A stretch of 64,000 bases of DNA from Alphaproteobacteria bacterium (GCA_016125425.1 WGLT01000013.1:1-64000), one strand, 5' to 3'. Counted from the first letter of the stretch, positions 26,325 through 34,602 are shown. Numbers and translations are program-made. Notes: generated by a model not told the origin, from the letters alone.

Positions 26325-27365
26325 ATGATCGACCTTTACGCCGCCAGCACGCCGAACGGACGCAAGGCGACGATCATGCTCGAAGAAACAGGACTTCCCT
26401 ACCGGCTGCACAAGCTGGAGCTGTCGGCGGGCGATCAGCGGCGGCCGGAATTCCTGCGCATTAATCCCAACGGCAAGATTCCGGTCATCGTCGACCATGA
26501 CGCCGGCCTAACCATCGCCGAATCCGGCGCCATTCTCAGCCACCTCGCGGAAAAATCGGGAAAGCTGCTTTCGTCTGAGCCGGCGCAAAGAATCGCCGCG
26601 CTGCAATGGCTGTTCTTTCAGGTCGGCGGGCTCGGGCCGATGGCCGGGCAATATAATCACTTTCGCCGCCATCGCCCCCGCATCGACTACGCCTTCAACC
26701 GTTATCGCGACGAGGTGTTGCGATTATGCGCCGTCATGGACGGCGCGCTCGCCAGGAGCGATTTCATCGCCGGCGCCTATTCGATCGCCGACATCGCTTT
26801 ATCGCCGTGGATGCGCGCCCTGAAGCGCTGGGACATCTCTTTCGCGGACTATCGAAATGTGACGCGATGGTTTGAAAGCCTGACGCGACGCGAGGCCGTT
26901 ATCTGGGGCTTTGCGGCGCTCGAAACCGACAGAGAGGATAATATGACGGACGAAACGCACGGAGCCGCCAAAAAAACCGCGCCCAGCGCGGCGCCGTTGA
27001 ATAGCGGCCCGACGAAGCGGCGCGCGCAGAAAATCGCCGCCGCCGGCGGACTTCTTGGCGCGATCGCCGCCTCGTCCTGCTGCGTTGTTCCCTTGGTCCT
27101 CGTCAGTCTTGGCGCGTCCGGCGCATGGATTGGAAGCTTGACAGTGCTCGAGCCCTACAAACCGGTCTTCATCGGCGTTGCTCTGGTCTTCATTGCGGCA
27201 GGATTCTGGCGCGTCTATTTCAGGAAGGCGGAACAACCTTGCGAAGACGGAACCCTGTGCGCGCGGCCCGATTCTGCGCGCCTGACCAAAGCGGCGCTTT
27301 GGATATCGGCCATTCTGGTTTTGCTGGCGGCGACGACTGACTACTGGGCGCCGCTGTTTTATTGA
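26325..27365 (+). CDS. merT: Glutathione S-transferase fused in frame to mercuric ion transporter MerT
   Basis: One open frame of 346 codons joins two proteins. Residues 1-200 are a GST: thioredoxin-like half with NPNGKIPVIVDHD (48-60) and the glutathione-binding ES in AESGAIL (66-72), then an all-helical half. Residues 207-346 are MerT: TM1 with vicinal Cys252-Cys253 (SSCCVVPL), a second helix (283-298), the loop pair Cys306/Cys312, and a third helix (322-340). No stop separates them. Codon 207 is an ATG (26943) preceded by GAGAGG, so MerT could also be made alone (140 residues). ATG 26325 has AAAAGGAAG upstream. It is the first gene of the mer operon; MerT imports Hg(II) for reduction by MerA. 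Confidence 0.87.
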   Translation: MIDLYAASTPNGRKATIMLEETGLPYRLHKLELSAGDQRRPEFLRINPNGKIPVIVDHDAGLTIAESGAILSHLAEKSGKLLSSEPAQRIAALQWLFFQVGGLGPMAGQYNHFRRHRPRIDYAFNRYRDEVLRLCAVMDGALARSDFIAGAYSIADIALSPWMRALKRWDISFADYRNVTRWFESLTRREAVIWGFAALETDREDNMTDETHGAAKKTAPSAAPLNSGPTKRRAQKIAAAGGLLGAIAASSCCVVPLVLVSLGASGAWIGSLTVLEPYKPVFIGVALVFIAAGFWRVYFRKAEQPCEDGTLCARPDSARLTKAALWISAILVLLAATTDYWAPLFY

Positions 27366-27380
27366 AAAGGAGCAAATCTC

Positions 27381-27716
27381 ATGAGAAAAATTCTGCTTAT
27401 CGCGGTCGCTGTCGGCGCAGCCGCGCTCGGCGGCTTCGCCGCAATCGCGCGATCCTCGGACGCCGGCGCCGCCGTTCTAGCGTCGGCTGAGAAAGCGGAA
27501 GCGACGGCGCGTTTTTCGATCAAGAATATGACCTGCGCGACCTGTCCGATCTCGGTCAGAAAAGCAATGATGCGCGTTGACGGCGTCAAGTCGGTCACGA
27601 TCGACTTTGACACCAAGATCGCGACCGTCGTTTATGACCCGGCTGTGACGACGCCTGCGGCTATCGCCGCGGCCTCGACCAATATCGGATATCCGGCGAG
27701 CGAGCTGGACGCGTAA
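27381..27716 (+). CDS. merP: MerP-like mercury-binding protein
   Basis: This 111-residue protein has an N-terminal signal or membrane anchor (3-23) and a heavy-metal-associated domain (about 43-110) with NMTCATCP, in which Cys52 and Cys55 are the Hg(II) ligands. MerP binds Hg(II) in the periplasm and passes it to the cysteines of MerT. The gene lies 15 bp after merT with an AAAGGAG ribosome-binding site. MerA here lacks its own heavy-metal-associated domain, so MerP is the only such domain in the operon. Confidence 0.9.
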   Translation: MRKILLIAVAVGAAALGGFAAIARSSDAGAAVLASAEKAEATARFSIKNMTCATCPISVRKAMMRVDGVKSVTIDFDTKIATVVYDPAVTTPAAIAAASTNIGYPASELDA

Positions 27717-27784
27717 ACGCGCATTGAGAATCTTATCGGCAACACATGTGCCGGCGCCTGAAAAGCGCGCCGCAGGGGAAGCTT

Positions 27785-29209
27785 ATGCCAGACTGTTGCT
27801 CATCTGTCGATCGCGACCGCTATGACCTGATCGTCATCGGCGCCGGCTCGGCGGGGTTTTCCGCCGCGATCACCGCCGCCGAAGAAGGCGCGCGGGTTGC
27901 GCTGATCGGCTTTGGGACCATCGGCGGGACATGCGTCAATGTCGGCTGCGTCCCGTCCAAAACCATGATCCGCGCCGCTGAAGCGCTGCACGGCGCGCGA
28001 GCGGCAAGCCGGTTTCAGGGGATTATAGGCGAAGCGCATATCGAAGACTGGGCCGCGCTCGTGGCGGATAAGGACGCACTTGTTTCAGGTCTGCGCCAAA
28101 AGAAATATGTCGATCTCCTCGGCGCTTATGATTCAATTGATTATCTTGAAGGCGCGGCGCGTCTCGCCAATGGCGGCGTTACGGTCGAAGGCCGCTTCAT
28201 TGCGGCTGAAAAAATCATTATTGCAACCGGGGCGTCGCCGGCGATTCCGCCCATTCCGGGCCTAAATGAAACAGGCTATTTGACCAGCACGACGGCGCTG
28301 GAGCTTTCCGAATCGCCGCGATCTCTCATTGTTGTCGGCGGCGGATATATCGGCTGCGAACTCGCGCAAATGTTCGCACGAGCGGGCGCCAAGGTAACGC
28401 TTGTGACGCGCAGCCGGTTGCTGCCGAAGGCTGAGCCGGAGATTTCAGACGCGCTTGCGGACTATTTGGAGGCGGAAGGCGTCAGCGTGCGTCGCGGTCT
28501 CTCCTATGTCGCCGCCGCAAGAACGGAGGCGGGCGTTTCGCTGACAATTTCCGCTGACGGGCGCGAGGAGACCCTTCATGCCGAGCGCCTGCTATTGACG
28601 ACCGGGCGCAGGGCCAACACCGAAACGCTCGGCCTCCGCGAGGCCGGCGTTGAAACTCTTCCCAATGGCGCCATCGCCGTTGATGCGCGCATGCGCACAA
28701 GCCGGCCCGGCGTCTACGCCGCCGGCGATGTCACGGGACAAGACCAGTTTGTTTACATGGCGGCGTATGGCGCGAAGCTGGCGGCGAAAAACGCACTGAA
28801 CAGCAATTCCTACACATATGAAAATGCGGCGATGCCATGGGTCGTCTTCACCGATCCGCAAGTCGCGGGCGCCGGACTGACCGAGATCGAAGCCGAGGCG
28901 GCGGGCTTCAATGTCAAAACGTCCATAGCGCCGCTCGATCAGGTGCCGCGCGCTCTCGCCGCCCACGATACGCGCGGGCTGATCAAGCTCGTCGCCGACG
29001 CCGATACGGACCGCTTGCTCGGCGCGCAGATTCTGGCGCCGGAAGGCGCGGACTCAATCCAAACCATCGTGCTTGCGCTCAAATTCAATATGACCGCGAC
29101 GCAACTCGGCGAGACGATTTTTCCGTATCTGACGACGGTCGAAGGGCTGAAACTTGCGGCGCAAGGATTCGACAAGGATGTAACAAAGCTCTCCTGTTGC
29201 GCCGGATAG
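27785..29209 (+). CDS. merA: Mercuric reductase
   Basis: This 474-residue FAD disulfide oxidoreductase reduces Hg(II) to Hg(0) with NADPH. The FAD fingerprint is YDLIVIGAGSAGFSAA (13-28), and the redox-active pair is GGTCVNVGCVPSK with Cys50 and Cys55. The NADPH fold is SLIVVGGGYIGCELAQM, and YAAGDVTG binds FAD. The C-terminal vicinal pair Cys471-Cys472 (KLSCCAG) delivers Hg(II) to the active site of the dimer partner and is diagnostic of MerA. The N-terminal heavy-metal domain of many MerAs is absent, but a Cys4-Cys5 pair is present. ATG 27785 is preceded by AGGGGAAG. Confidence 0.95.
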   Translation: MPDCCSSVDRDRYDLIVIGAGSAGFSAAITAAEEGARVALIGFGTIGGTCVNVGCVPSKTMIRAAEALHGARAASRFQGIIGEAHIEDWAALVADKDALVSGLRQKKYVDLLGAYDSIDYLEGAARLANGGVTVEGRFIAAEKIIIATGASPAIPPIPGLNETGYLTSTTALELSESPRSLIVVGGGYIGCELAQMFARAGAKVTLVTRSRLLPKAEPEISDALADYLEAEGVSVRRGLSYVAAARTEAGVSLTISADGREETLHAERLLLTTGRRANTETLGLREAGVETLPNGAIAVDARMRTSRPGVYAAGDVTGQDQFVYMAAYGAKLAAKNALNSNSYTYENAAMPWVVFTDPQVAGAGLTEIEAEAAGFNVKTSIAPLDQVPRALAAHDTRGLIKLVADADTDRLLGAQILAPEGADSIQTIVLALKFNMTATQLGETIFPYLTTVEGLKLAAQGFDKDVTKLSCCAG

Positions 29210-29405
29210 GATGGAAGGCGGCCCATGGCGGCAACCACCTTAAACTCGAAGAGTCAGCGCTCGCGAGTTGTTGAAGGCGATCGGCGTCAGTCTCGGCGTT
29301 TCGGAAGGCGACGGAATCGTCTAATTTCAACACCCTGGCGAATGAGGGGGGGCGCACCGCGATGCTCAAGGCGTTTCGGGACAACGGCCGAAACTCGGCG
29401 GCGAA

Positions 29406-30047
29406 ATGTTGACGCGGCTGCTCGCAGGAATAGGCGCGATCGCCTGCTGGACGGGGCTCGCCATTCAACTCTTCATCCTGATGACGGGTCCGTTGGGAAT
29501 CGCAGGCGGCGTCTGGCGCTTCCTCGCCTTTTTCACTGTGCTGATGAATCTGCTCGCGGCGCTGTTGTTTTCCGCCGACGCGCTCAGACCGGAGCTATCG
29601 CCGTCGCGCGCTCGTCTGCAAACAGCGTCCGCGGTCTATATGACTTTTCTGGGCGTCGTTTACGTGACTCTGCTGCAGAATCTTTGGGACCCGCAAGGCC
29701 TTCAATTCATCGCCGACGCGCTTTTGCACTATGCGGGCCCGGCGGCGGCGGCGCTCTTCTGGATCATCTGCACGCCGAAATCCGCCGTCAGATGGAGCGA
29801 CATTCCCCGCTGGACGGTCGTTCCGCTCGCATATCTCGTCTACGCGCTTCTGCGCGCCCAGGTCGACGGCTTTTATCCCTATCCCTTTATTGACGTAAGC
29901 CAGCTCGGCTGGCCCAGAGTGCTGTCGAACAGCGCTGGAATGCTCGTCGCTTTCGTCGTTCTGGAGAGCGCCTTCGTGGGGATCGCCAAGGCGACGAGCC
30001 GGCGCCGTTTGAACGTCGAAGCGGGACAGAGAAGGTGGCGCAGATAG
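29406..30047 (+). CDS. Pr6Pr-like integral membrane protein
   Basis: The product is 213 residues with about six hydrophobic helices. It has the pattern of the Pr6Pr (FAR-17a/AIG1-like) family: LTRLLAGIGAIACWTGLAIQ, VWRFLAFFTVLMNLLAALLF, VVYVTLLQNLWDPQGLQFIA, YLVYALLRAQVDGFYPYPFI and a final helix. The LWDPQG and FYPYPFIDV segments are recognisable family features. Biochemical function is unknown. It lies 196 bp downstream of merA, in the same direction, but has no ribosome-binding site suggesting tight coupling. Confidence 0.78.
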   Translation: MLTRLLAGIGAIACWTGLAIQLFILMTGPLGIAGGVWRFLAFFTVLMNLLAALLFSADALRPELSPSRARLQTASAVYMTFLGVVYVTLLQNLWDPQGLQFIADALLHYAGPAAAALFWIICTPKSAVRWSDIPRWTVVPLAYLVYALLRAQVDGFYPYPFIDVSQLGWPRVLSNSAGMLVAFVVLESAFVGIAKATSRRRLNVEAGQRRWRR

Positions 30048-30062
30048 GGGCCGTCGTCCTGA

Positions 30063-30419
30063 TCAACCCGAATCGCTCTCGTCGTCCTCCCAGTGAAACT
30101 TGTGAAGCAGCCTGTGTAAGACCGGCGCGAGCAGAATGCCGAAAGAGGCTATGAACACCAGGCCCGCATAAAGCGCAAAGACGCCGGCGAACAGTTTGCC
30201 GCGGAGACTGTCCGGCGTCTCGACAAATCCCATGCCGCCCAACAGCGATGCGGCGTGGAGAAACGCATCCGCAGGCGGCAGCTTCTCAAACAGCACAAAC
30301 CCCGCCATGCCCGCGCCAAGCGACGCAAGGATAACGACGCATACGATTCCGACATGGCCCGTCATGCGGGCGATGAACGCCTTGCGAGAAATCGGCGGCT
30401 GCGAGCGGCGTTCATACAT
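30063..30419 (-). CDS. Two-helix membrane protein resembling a K+-channel pore with an altered filter
   Basis: This 118-residue protein has two membrane helices (about 22-47 and 84-106) flanking a re-entrant-like segment. The segment DAFLHAASLLGGMGFVETPD is followed by RGKLFAGVFALYAGLVFIAS. That order matches pore helix, selectivity filter and inner helix of 2-TM potassium channels (KcsA-type). However, the TVGYGD filter is replaced by GGMGFVE. No ligand-binding domain is attached. It could be a degenerate channel, a non-selective pore or an accessory subunit. It follows kdsA on the same strand after about 130 bp containing a GC-rich repeat. Confidence 0.65.
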   Translation of the reverse strand: MYERRSQPPISRKAFIARMTGHVGIVCVVILASLGAGMAGFVLFEKLPPADAFLHAASLLGGMGFVETPDSLRGKLFAGVFALYAGLVFIASFGILLAPVLHRLLHKFHWEDDESDSG

Positions 30420-30480
30420 ATTCGACCTTCGCCCAGCGGGTGTCGGCTCCGCGCCGGAAAGCTATATCGGTTCGCTTGCG

Positions 30481-30498
30481 CGCGAAAATACTTTCGCG
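30481..30498. repeat. Perfect 7-bp-stem inverted repeat
   Basis: CGCGAAA (30481-30487) and TTTCGCG (30492-30498) pair perfectly around a four-base loop. It lies downstream of kdsA on the minus strand and upstream of the channel-like gene. It has no T-tract, so a terminator role is only possible. Confidence 0.4.
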
Positions 30499-30510
30499 GG
30501 CCCCGGCCCG

Positions 30511-30535
30511 CCGGCCGCCGGCCGCCGGCCGCCGG
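30511..30535. repeat. Tandem 7-bp GC repeat
   Basis: The unit CCGGCCG is repeated exactly three times plus a partial fourth copy, immediately after a similar GGCCCCGGCCCG stretch. It is a noncoding microsatellite-like tract between kdsA and the channel-like gene, and a plausible slippage site. Confidence 0.7.
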
Positions 30536-30551
30536 AGCGGGAGCGCGTCCC

Positions 30552-31424
30552 CTATCCCGCGAACCCATGCAAATCGCCGCGCTTTTTCGCGACAGCGTCT
30601 ATCTCCATCAGCTCACGGATGAAAGCTTCGAGTTTTGTCATCGGAATTTGCACCGGCCCGTCGGAGATCGCCTTGTCGGGGTCGGGATGGGTCTCGGCGA
30701 AAACGGCGGCGACGCCGACGGATACGGCGGCGCGCGCGAGCGTCGGCACGAATTCCCGTTCGCCGCCGGAGGATGCGCCCTGTCCGCCCGGCTGCTGCGC
30801 CGAATGGGTCGCGTCGAAGACGACCGGCGCGCCTGTCTCCCTCGCCATGATCGGGATCGAGCGGAAATCGGAGACGAGCGTATTGTAGCCGAAACTCGCC
30901 CCGCGCTCGGTGACGAGGACGTTCGGATTACCTGCGCCTGCGATCTTCTGAACGACATTCTTCATGTCCCACGGCGCGAGGAACTGTCCCTTCTTCACCT
31001 TGACGACGCGGCCGGTCGCTGCGGCGGCGACAAGCAGGTCCGTCTGACGGCAGAGAAAGGCCGGTATCTGCAAGATATCGACGGCCTCGGCGGCGGGGGC
31101 GCATTGTCCGCGCTCATGCACGTCCGTCACGACGGGCAGTCCCGTCTTGTCGCGGATTTCCGCGAAAACGGGCAGCGCCGCATCGAGGCCGAGCCCGCGC
31201 GCGCTCCGGCCGCTCGTCCGGTTCGCCTTGTCGAAAGAGGTCTTGTAAACGAGGCCGATCTTCAGGCGGCCGGCGATCTCGGCGAGCGCGGCGGCGCATT
31301 CGAGCGCGTGCTGGCGGCTCTCCATCGCGCAGGGTCCCGCGATGACGACGAGCGGCAGCCGATTGCCGATCCGGACCGCCCGGCCCCCGCCCCCGATTTC
31401 AACGATTTCATTAACCGCCGCCAT
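30552..31424 (-). CDS. kdsA: 3-deoxy-8-phosphooctulonate synthase
   Basis: KdsA condenses phosphoenolpyruvate with arabinose-5-phosphate to form Kdo-8-phosphate for lipopolysaccharide. The protein has 290 residues. Motifs are LPLVVIAGPCAMESRQHALE, GLVYKTSFDKANRTSGRSAR, GLPVVTDVHE, IPAFLCRQTDLLVAAA, KKGQFLAPWDMKNVV, LVTERGASFGYNTLVSDFRS and VVFDATHSAQQPGG. The ATG has a GGGAGG ribosome-binding site. kdsA is divergent from kdsD with 37 bp between starts, so both early steps of Kdo synthesis are encoded back to back. Confidence 0.96.
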   Translation of the reverse strand: MAAVNEIVEIGGGGRAVRIGNRLPLVVIAGPCAMESRQHALECAAALAEIAGRLKIGLVYKTSFDKANRTSGRSARGLGLDAALPVFAEIRDKTGLPVVTDVHERGQCAPAAEAVDILQIPAFLCRQTDLLVAAAATGRVVKVKKGQFLAPWDMKNVVQKIAGAGNPNVLVTERGASFGYNTLVSDFRSIPIMARETGAPVVFDATHSAQQPGGQGASSGGEREFVPTLARAAVSVGVAAVFAETHPDPDKAISDGPVQIPMTKLEAFIRELMEIDAVAKKRGDLHGFAG

Positions 31425-31461
31425 TCAGCCTCCCATGGCGTTTGCCGCGAATTCCCCTTAA

Positions 31462-32454
31462 ATGGCCCGCGCCATGGCCAAGAGCAAGCAAAGCCCCGCT
31501 CCGATCAGCCCGCTCGACATCGCCCGGGAGGTTCTCGGGATCGAGATCGCAGGGCTCGAAGCCTTGCGCGAGGGGCTGGACGCCGGCTTTGTCGAAACGC
31601 TTGAGCTTTTGAAATCGGCGAGCGGGCGAATCATCGTGACCGGCATGGGCAAATCCGGCCATGTCGCCCACAAGATCGCCTCGACCTTCTCCTCGACCGG
31701 CGCGCCGGCGCTTTATGTCCATCCGGGCGAGGCGAGCCATGGCGATCTTGGCATGATCGCGCGGGGCGATGTCGTGCTTGCGCTGTCGAAATCGGGCGAG
31801 ACGGCCGAACTCGGCGACCTGCTCGCCTATGCGCACCGGTTTTCGATTCCGGTGGCCGCGATCACTTGCCGGCCCGATTCGACGCTCGCCCGCGCCGCGG
31901 CGGCCGTGATCGCTCTGCCGAATGCGAACGAGGCCTGCGGCGAAACGCAGGCGCCGACGACTTCAACAACCATGATGATGGCGCTGGGAGACGCGCTCGC
32001 CGTCGCGCTGCTGCGCGACAAGGGGATTACGGCAAGCGAGTTTCACGGCTTTCACCCTGGCGGCAATCTCGGCGCAGCGCTGCGGCGCGCGCGCGACATG
32101 ATGCACGGCTTAGAGGCGACGCCGCTCTGTCGCGATTCCGCGAGCGTCGGCGAAGCCGTCGCGATATTGAACGCAGGCGGATTCGGCTGCGTCGGTCTGG
32201 TCGGCGAAGACGGAACGCTCACCGGGATACTGACGGACGGCGATTTGCGCCGGCAATTCGGCAAGGCGCGCCCGGACGCGCCTGTGCGCGAAGTGATGAC
32301 GAAATCGCCGAAGACCATCGGACCCATGACCCTCGCAGGCGATGCGCTCGCCATACTGAGCAAGGGCAAGATCACGGCGCTCTTTGTCGTCGAAGACCGA
32401 AAGCCGGTCGGCCTTCTGCACGTTCACGACTGCCTGTCGACAGGCGTTCTCTAG
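31462..32454 (+). CDS. kdsD: Arabinose-5-phosphate isomerase
   Basis: This 330-residue protein of the KpsF/GutQ family converts ribulose-5-phosphate to arabinose-5-phosphate, the KdsA substrate. It has an N-terminal SIS domain (about 40-180) with IIVTGMGKSGHVAHKIAST, SHGDLGMIARGDVVLALSKS and GETAEL. A region with TSTTMMMALGDALAVALL and FHGFHPGGNLGAAL follows, then two CBS domains (about 205-330). ATG 31462 or 31474 could be used; neither has an obvious ribosome-binding site. Placement divergent from kdsA supports the assignment. Confidence 0.95.
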   Translation: MARAMAKSKQSPAPISPLDIAREVLGIEIAGLEALREGLDAGFVETLELLKSASGRIIVTGMGKSGHVAHKIASTFSSTGAPALYVHPGEASHGDLGMIARGDVVLALSKSGETAELGDLLAYAHRFSIPVAAITCRPDSTLARAAAAVIALPNANEACGETQAPTTSTTMMMALGDALAVALLRDKGITASEFHGFHPGGNLGAALRRARDMMHGLEATPLCRDSASVGEAVAILNAGGFGCVGLVGEDGTLTGILTDGDLRRQFGKARPDAPVREVMTKSPKTIGPMTLAGDALAILSKGKITALFVVEDRKPVGLLHVHDCLSTGVL

Positions 32455-32455
32455 C

Positions 32456-33046
32456 TTAGAAAAACCGCCGGCGGCGTTTCTTCAACAGCGCGGACGGCAC
32501 GGTCGCTGCGCGAGTGGCGTCCTCCAGCCGCTGCTCGGATTCGGCGTGCTCGTTATGCGGCTTCGGTTTTTCGTGGCTCGCATGCGGCTTCGGCTTTTCC
32601 GCGCTCGCATGCGGCTTCGGTTTCTCATTCTCATGACCCGAATGCGATTCATCATGATCGTCGGGAGGCGCTTCAAGCCCGGCCTCGCCTGCATGATCTG
32701 CGACGATTTCAATTTTCGCTTCTTCCGTCGTTTCACTTGCCCCGATGCGAATCGGCGCGGCCTGTCCGGCCGCCGCCGTCGCCCGCGCCGTCGCCTTTTC
32801 GACCTGCGCGGTCAGATGGCGAACCTCGACGGCGAGATCCTGTGCGGCGCGAAAGTGTTGCTCCGCCATTTTTCGCGCTTCCTGCGCCGCATGCGTTGCG
32901 CGGAAAGCGAACATGCACAGCACGAAGGCGCACACGAACAAGACGCCCGCGCCCAGCGCCACGCCGATCGCGATCACCGGCGCCATTTCGCTGGAAAGAA
33001 TTCCCGCAAGCCCCAAAGACGACAATACTTCATGAAGACCCATCAC
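32456..33046 (-). CDS. Membrane-anchored coiled-coil protein with Lys-Pro-His-rich tandem repeats
   Basis: The 196-residue product has one membrane helix (about 24-47, APVIAIGVALGAGVLFVCAF). A predicted coiled coil follows (about 52-95, ARKMAEQHFRAAQDLAVEV then KATARATAAAG). The C-terminal region is acidic and His-rich and contains three 9-residue repeats (EKPKPHAS-type, about 138-164). The tail is basic (LLKKRRRRFF). I do not recognise the family. The repeats are exact enough at DNA level to have arisen by duplication. It converges tightly on kdsD, with one base between their ends. Confidence 0.65.
   Translation of the reverse strand: MMGLHEVLSSLGLAGILSSEMAPVIAIGVALGAGVLFVCAFVLCMFAFRATHAAQEARKMAEQHFRAAQDLAVEVRHLTAQVEKATARATAAAGQAAPIRIGASETTEEAKIEIVADHAGEAGLEAPPDDHDESHSGHENEKPKPHASAEKPKPHASHEKPKPHNEHAESEQRLEDATRAATVPSALLKKRRRRFF
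32553..32633. repeat. Three tandem 27-bp coding repeats
   Basis: Units begin at 32553, 32580 and 32607. Each shares the core ATGCGGCTTCGG, and each encodes nine residues of the type EKPKPHAS plus one variable residue. The period is a multiple of three, so copy-number change would keep the frame of the surrounding gene. Confidence 0.8.
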
Positions 33047-33085
33047 GCCCGCTTCCCCTGAAAAGCCGGCGGGAATTTAGCGTTA

Positions 33086-34558
33086 ATGCCCGACCCGGTC
33101 TACACGGACACGCTCATGGATGAATTGCAAAACCGTCCCAATGTCGTCCTTCTCCGACGGGAATTGCGGCTCGCCGACAATCCGGCGCTCGCCGCAGCCT
33201 GCGCGGCGCGCGCGCCCGTAATCGCCGTATTTGTGCTTGACGACGGCGAGGCGTTCGCGCCTCAGGGCGCCGGGCGCTGGTGGCTTCACAAATCACTGGA
33301 CCGCTTGGGAAAGAGCCTCTCGGCGATCGGCGTCGCCTTCGCCCTGCGGCGGGGGCCGATGGCTGAGACCGCCTTTGATTTCGCCTTAGAGGCGAAAGCG
33401 GGCGCGGTCTTCTGGAACCGGCGGTATGAGCTTGGCGAAATCGCCGCCGATCGCGACCTTAAGACGCGGCTGTCGGCCGCAGGGATCGGGGCGCGCTCTT
33501 TCAACGGCCGGCTCGTGCGAGAACCCTGGGAGCTGCAAACGGGCGCCGGCGCGCCCTATCGCGTTTTCACGCCCTTCTGGCGCGCGCTCCGGGCGGCCGG
33601 TCCGTCGCGGACCATCGCCGCAGCGCCCCGAAAGGCGCGCGCGACCGCCCAGGCGCCCGTATCCGACAGCCTCGGGGACTGGCGACTGCTCCCGACGGAG
33701 CCGGACTGGGCGCGGGAATTCGCCGGCCTCTGGACGCCGGGCGAAGCAGGCGCGCAAGCCGCGCTCGCGCGCTTTCTCGAAGGCCCGGCCACGGACTACG
33801 CCGAAACGCGCGACCAGCCCGGCGCAGAGGCGACGTCGCGCCTGTCGCCCCATCTCGCCTTCGGTGAAATCAGTCCCCTGACAATCTGGCGCGCGGTTCA
33901 CGCGCGCGTCGAATCCGGCGCGATCAGCGAAAAATCCGCTGACAAATTTCTTTCCGAAATCGCCTGGCGCGAGTTCAATCATTCATTGCTTTACTACAAT
34001 CCCCATATCGCCGACGAACCGATCAACAAAAAATTCGAACATGTGCGCTGGCGCAGCGATAAAGACGCATTTGCGGCGTGGACCAGAGGCGCGACCGGCT
34101 ATCCGATCGTCGACGCGGCCATGCGCGAGCTGTGGCGGACAGGCTGGACGCATAACCGCGCTCGCATGATCGCAGCGAGCTTTCTCGTAAAACACCTGAT
34201 GATCGACTGGCGCGAAGGCGAACGCTGGTTCCGCACTACGCTTGTCGACGCAGACGCGGCCAACAATCCGGCGAATTGGCAATGGGTCGCCGGCTGCGGC
34301 GCGGACGCCGCGCCCTGGTTCCGCATTTTCAATCCGGTGCTTCAGGGCGAGAAATTCGACGCGGAGGGCGCCTATGTGCGCCGGTTCGTTCCCGAGCTCG
34401 CGAAGCTGCCGTCACGCTATATTCACAAGCCGTGGGCCGCGCCGGCGGATGTTAGAACATCCGCCGGCGTAAGGCTCGGCTCCGATTATCCCCGCCCCAT
34501 AGTCGATCATGCGCAGGCGCGCCGGCGCGCCCTCGCCGTCTTTGATCCAGCGCAATAA
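33086..34558 (+). CDS. phrB: Deoxyribodipyrimidine photolyase
   Basis: This 490-residue class I CPD photolyase repairs UV-induced pyrimidine dimers with blue light. The N-terminal alpha/beta antenna domain starts VVLLRRELRLADNPALAAA. The FAD domain contains SRLSPHLAFGEISPLTIWRA, FLSEIAWREFNHSLLYYNP and GATGYPIVDAAMRELWRTGW, then HNRARMIAASFLVKHLMIDW and DADAANNPANWQWVAGCGAD. These are typical cofactor and substrate-binding blocks. ATG 33086 gives 490 residues; ATG 33116 is an alternative start nearer the conserved region. cfa follows by 44 bp. Confidence 0.94.
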   Translation: MPDPVYTDTLMDELQNRPNVVLLRRELRLADNPALAAACAARAPVIAVFVLDDGEAFAPQGAGRWWLHKSLDRLGKSLSAIGVAFALRRGPMAETAFDFALEAKAGAVFWNRRYELGEIAADRDLKTRLSAAGIGARSFNGRLVREPWELQTGAGAPYRVFTPFWRALRAAGPSRTIAAAPRKARATAQAPVSDSLGDWRLLPTEPDWAREFAGLWTPGEAGAQAALARFLEGPATDYAETRDQPGAEATSRLSPHLAFGEISPLTIWRAVHARVESGAISEKSADKFLSEIAWREFNHSLLYYNPHIADEPINKKFEHVRWRSDKDAFAAWTRGATGYPIVDAAMRELWRTGWTHNRARMIAASFLVKHLMIDWREGERWFRTTLVDADAANNPANWQWVAGCGADAAPWFRIFNPVLQGEKFDAEGAYVRRFVPELAKLPSRYIHKPWAAPADVRTSAGVRLGSDYPRPIVDHAQARRRALAVFDPAQ

Positions 34559-34602
34559 AAAGGCATGGCAAAGCGCCGCCCGCTTTCCTATTATAGAGAG
34601 CG

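Noticed and set aside
30511-30535. CRISPR-like or IS-end repeats.
   Set aside because: Units are only 7 bp with no spacers and no flanking inverted repeats. No CRISPR array or transposase is seen anywhere in the window.
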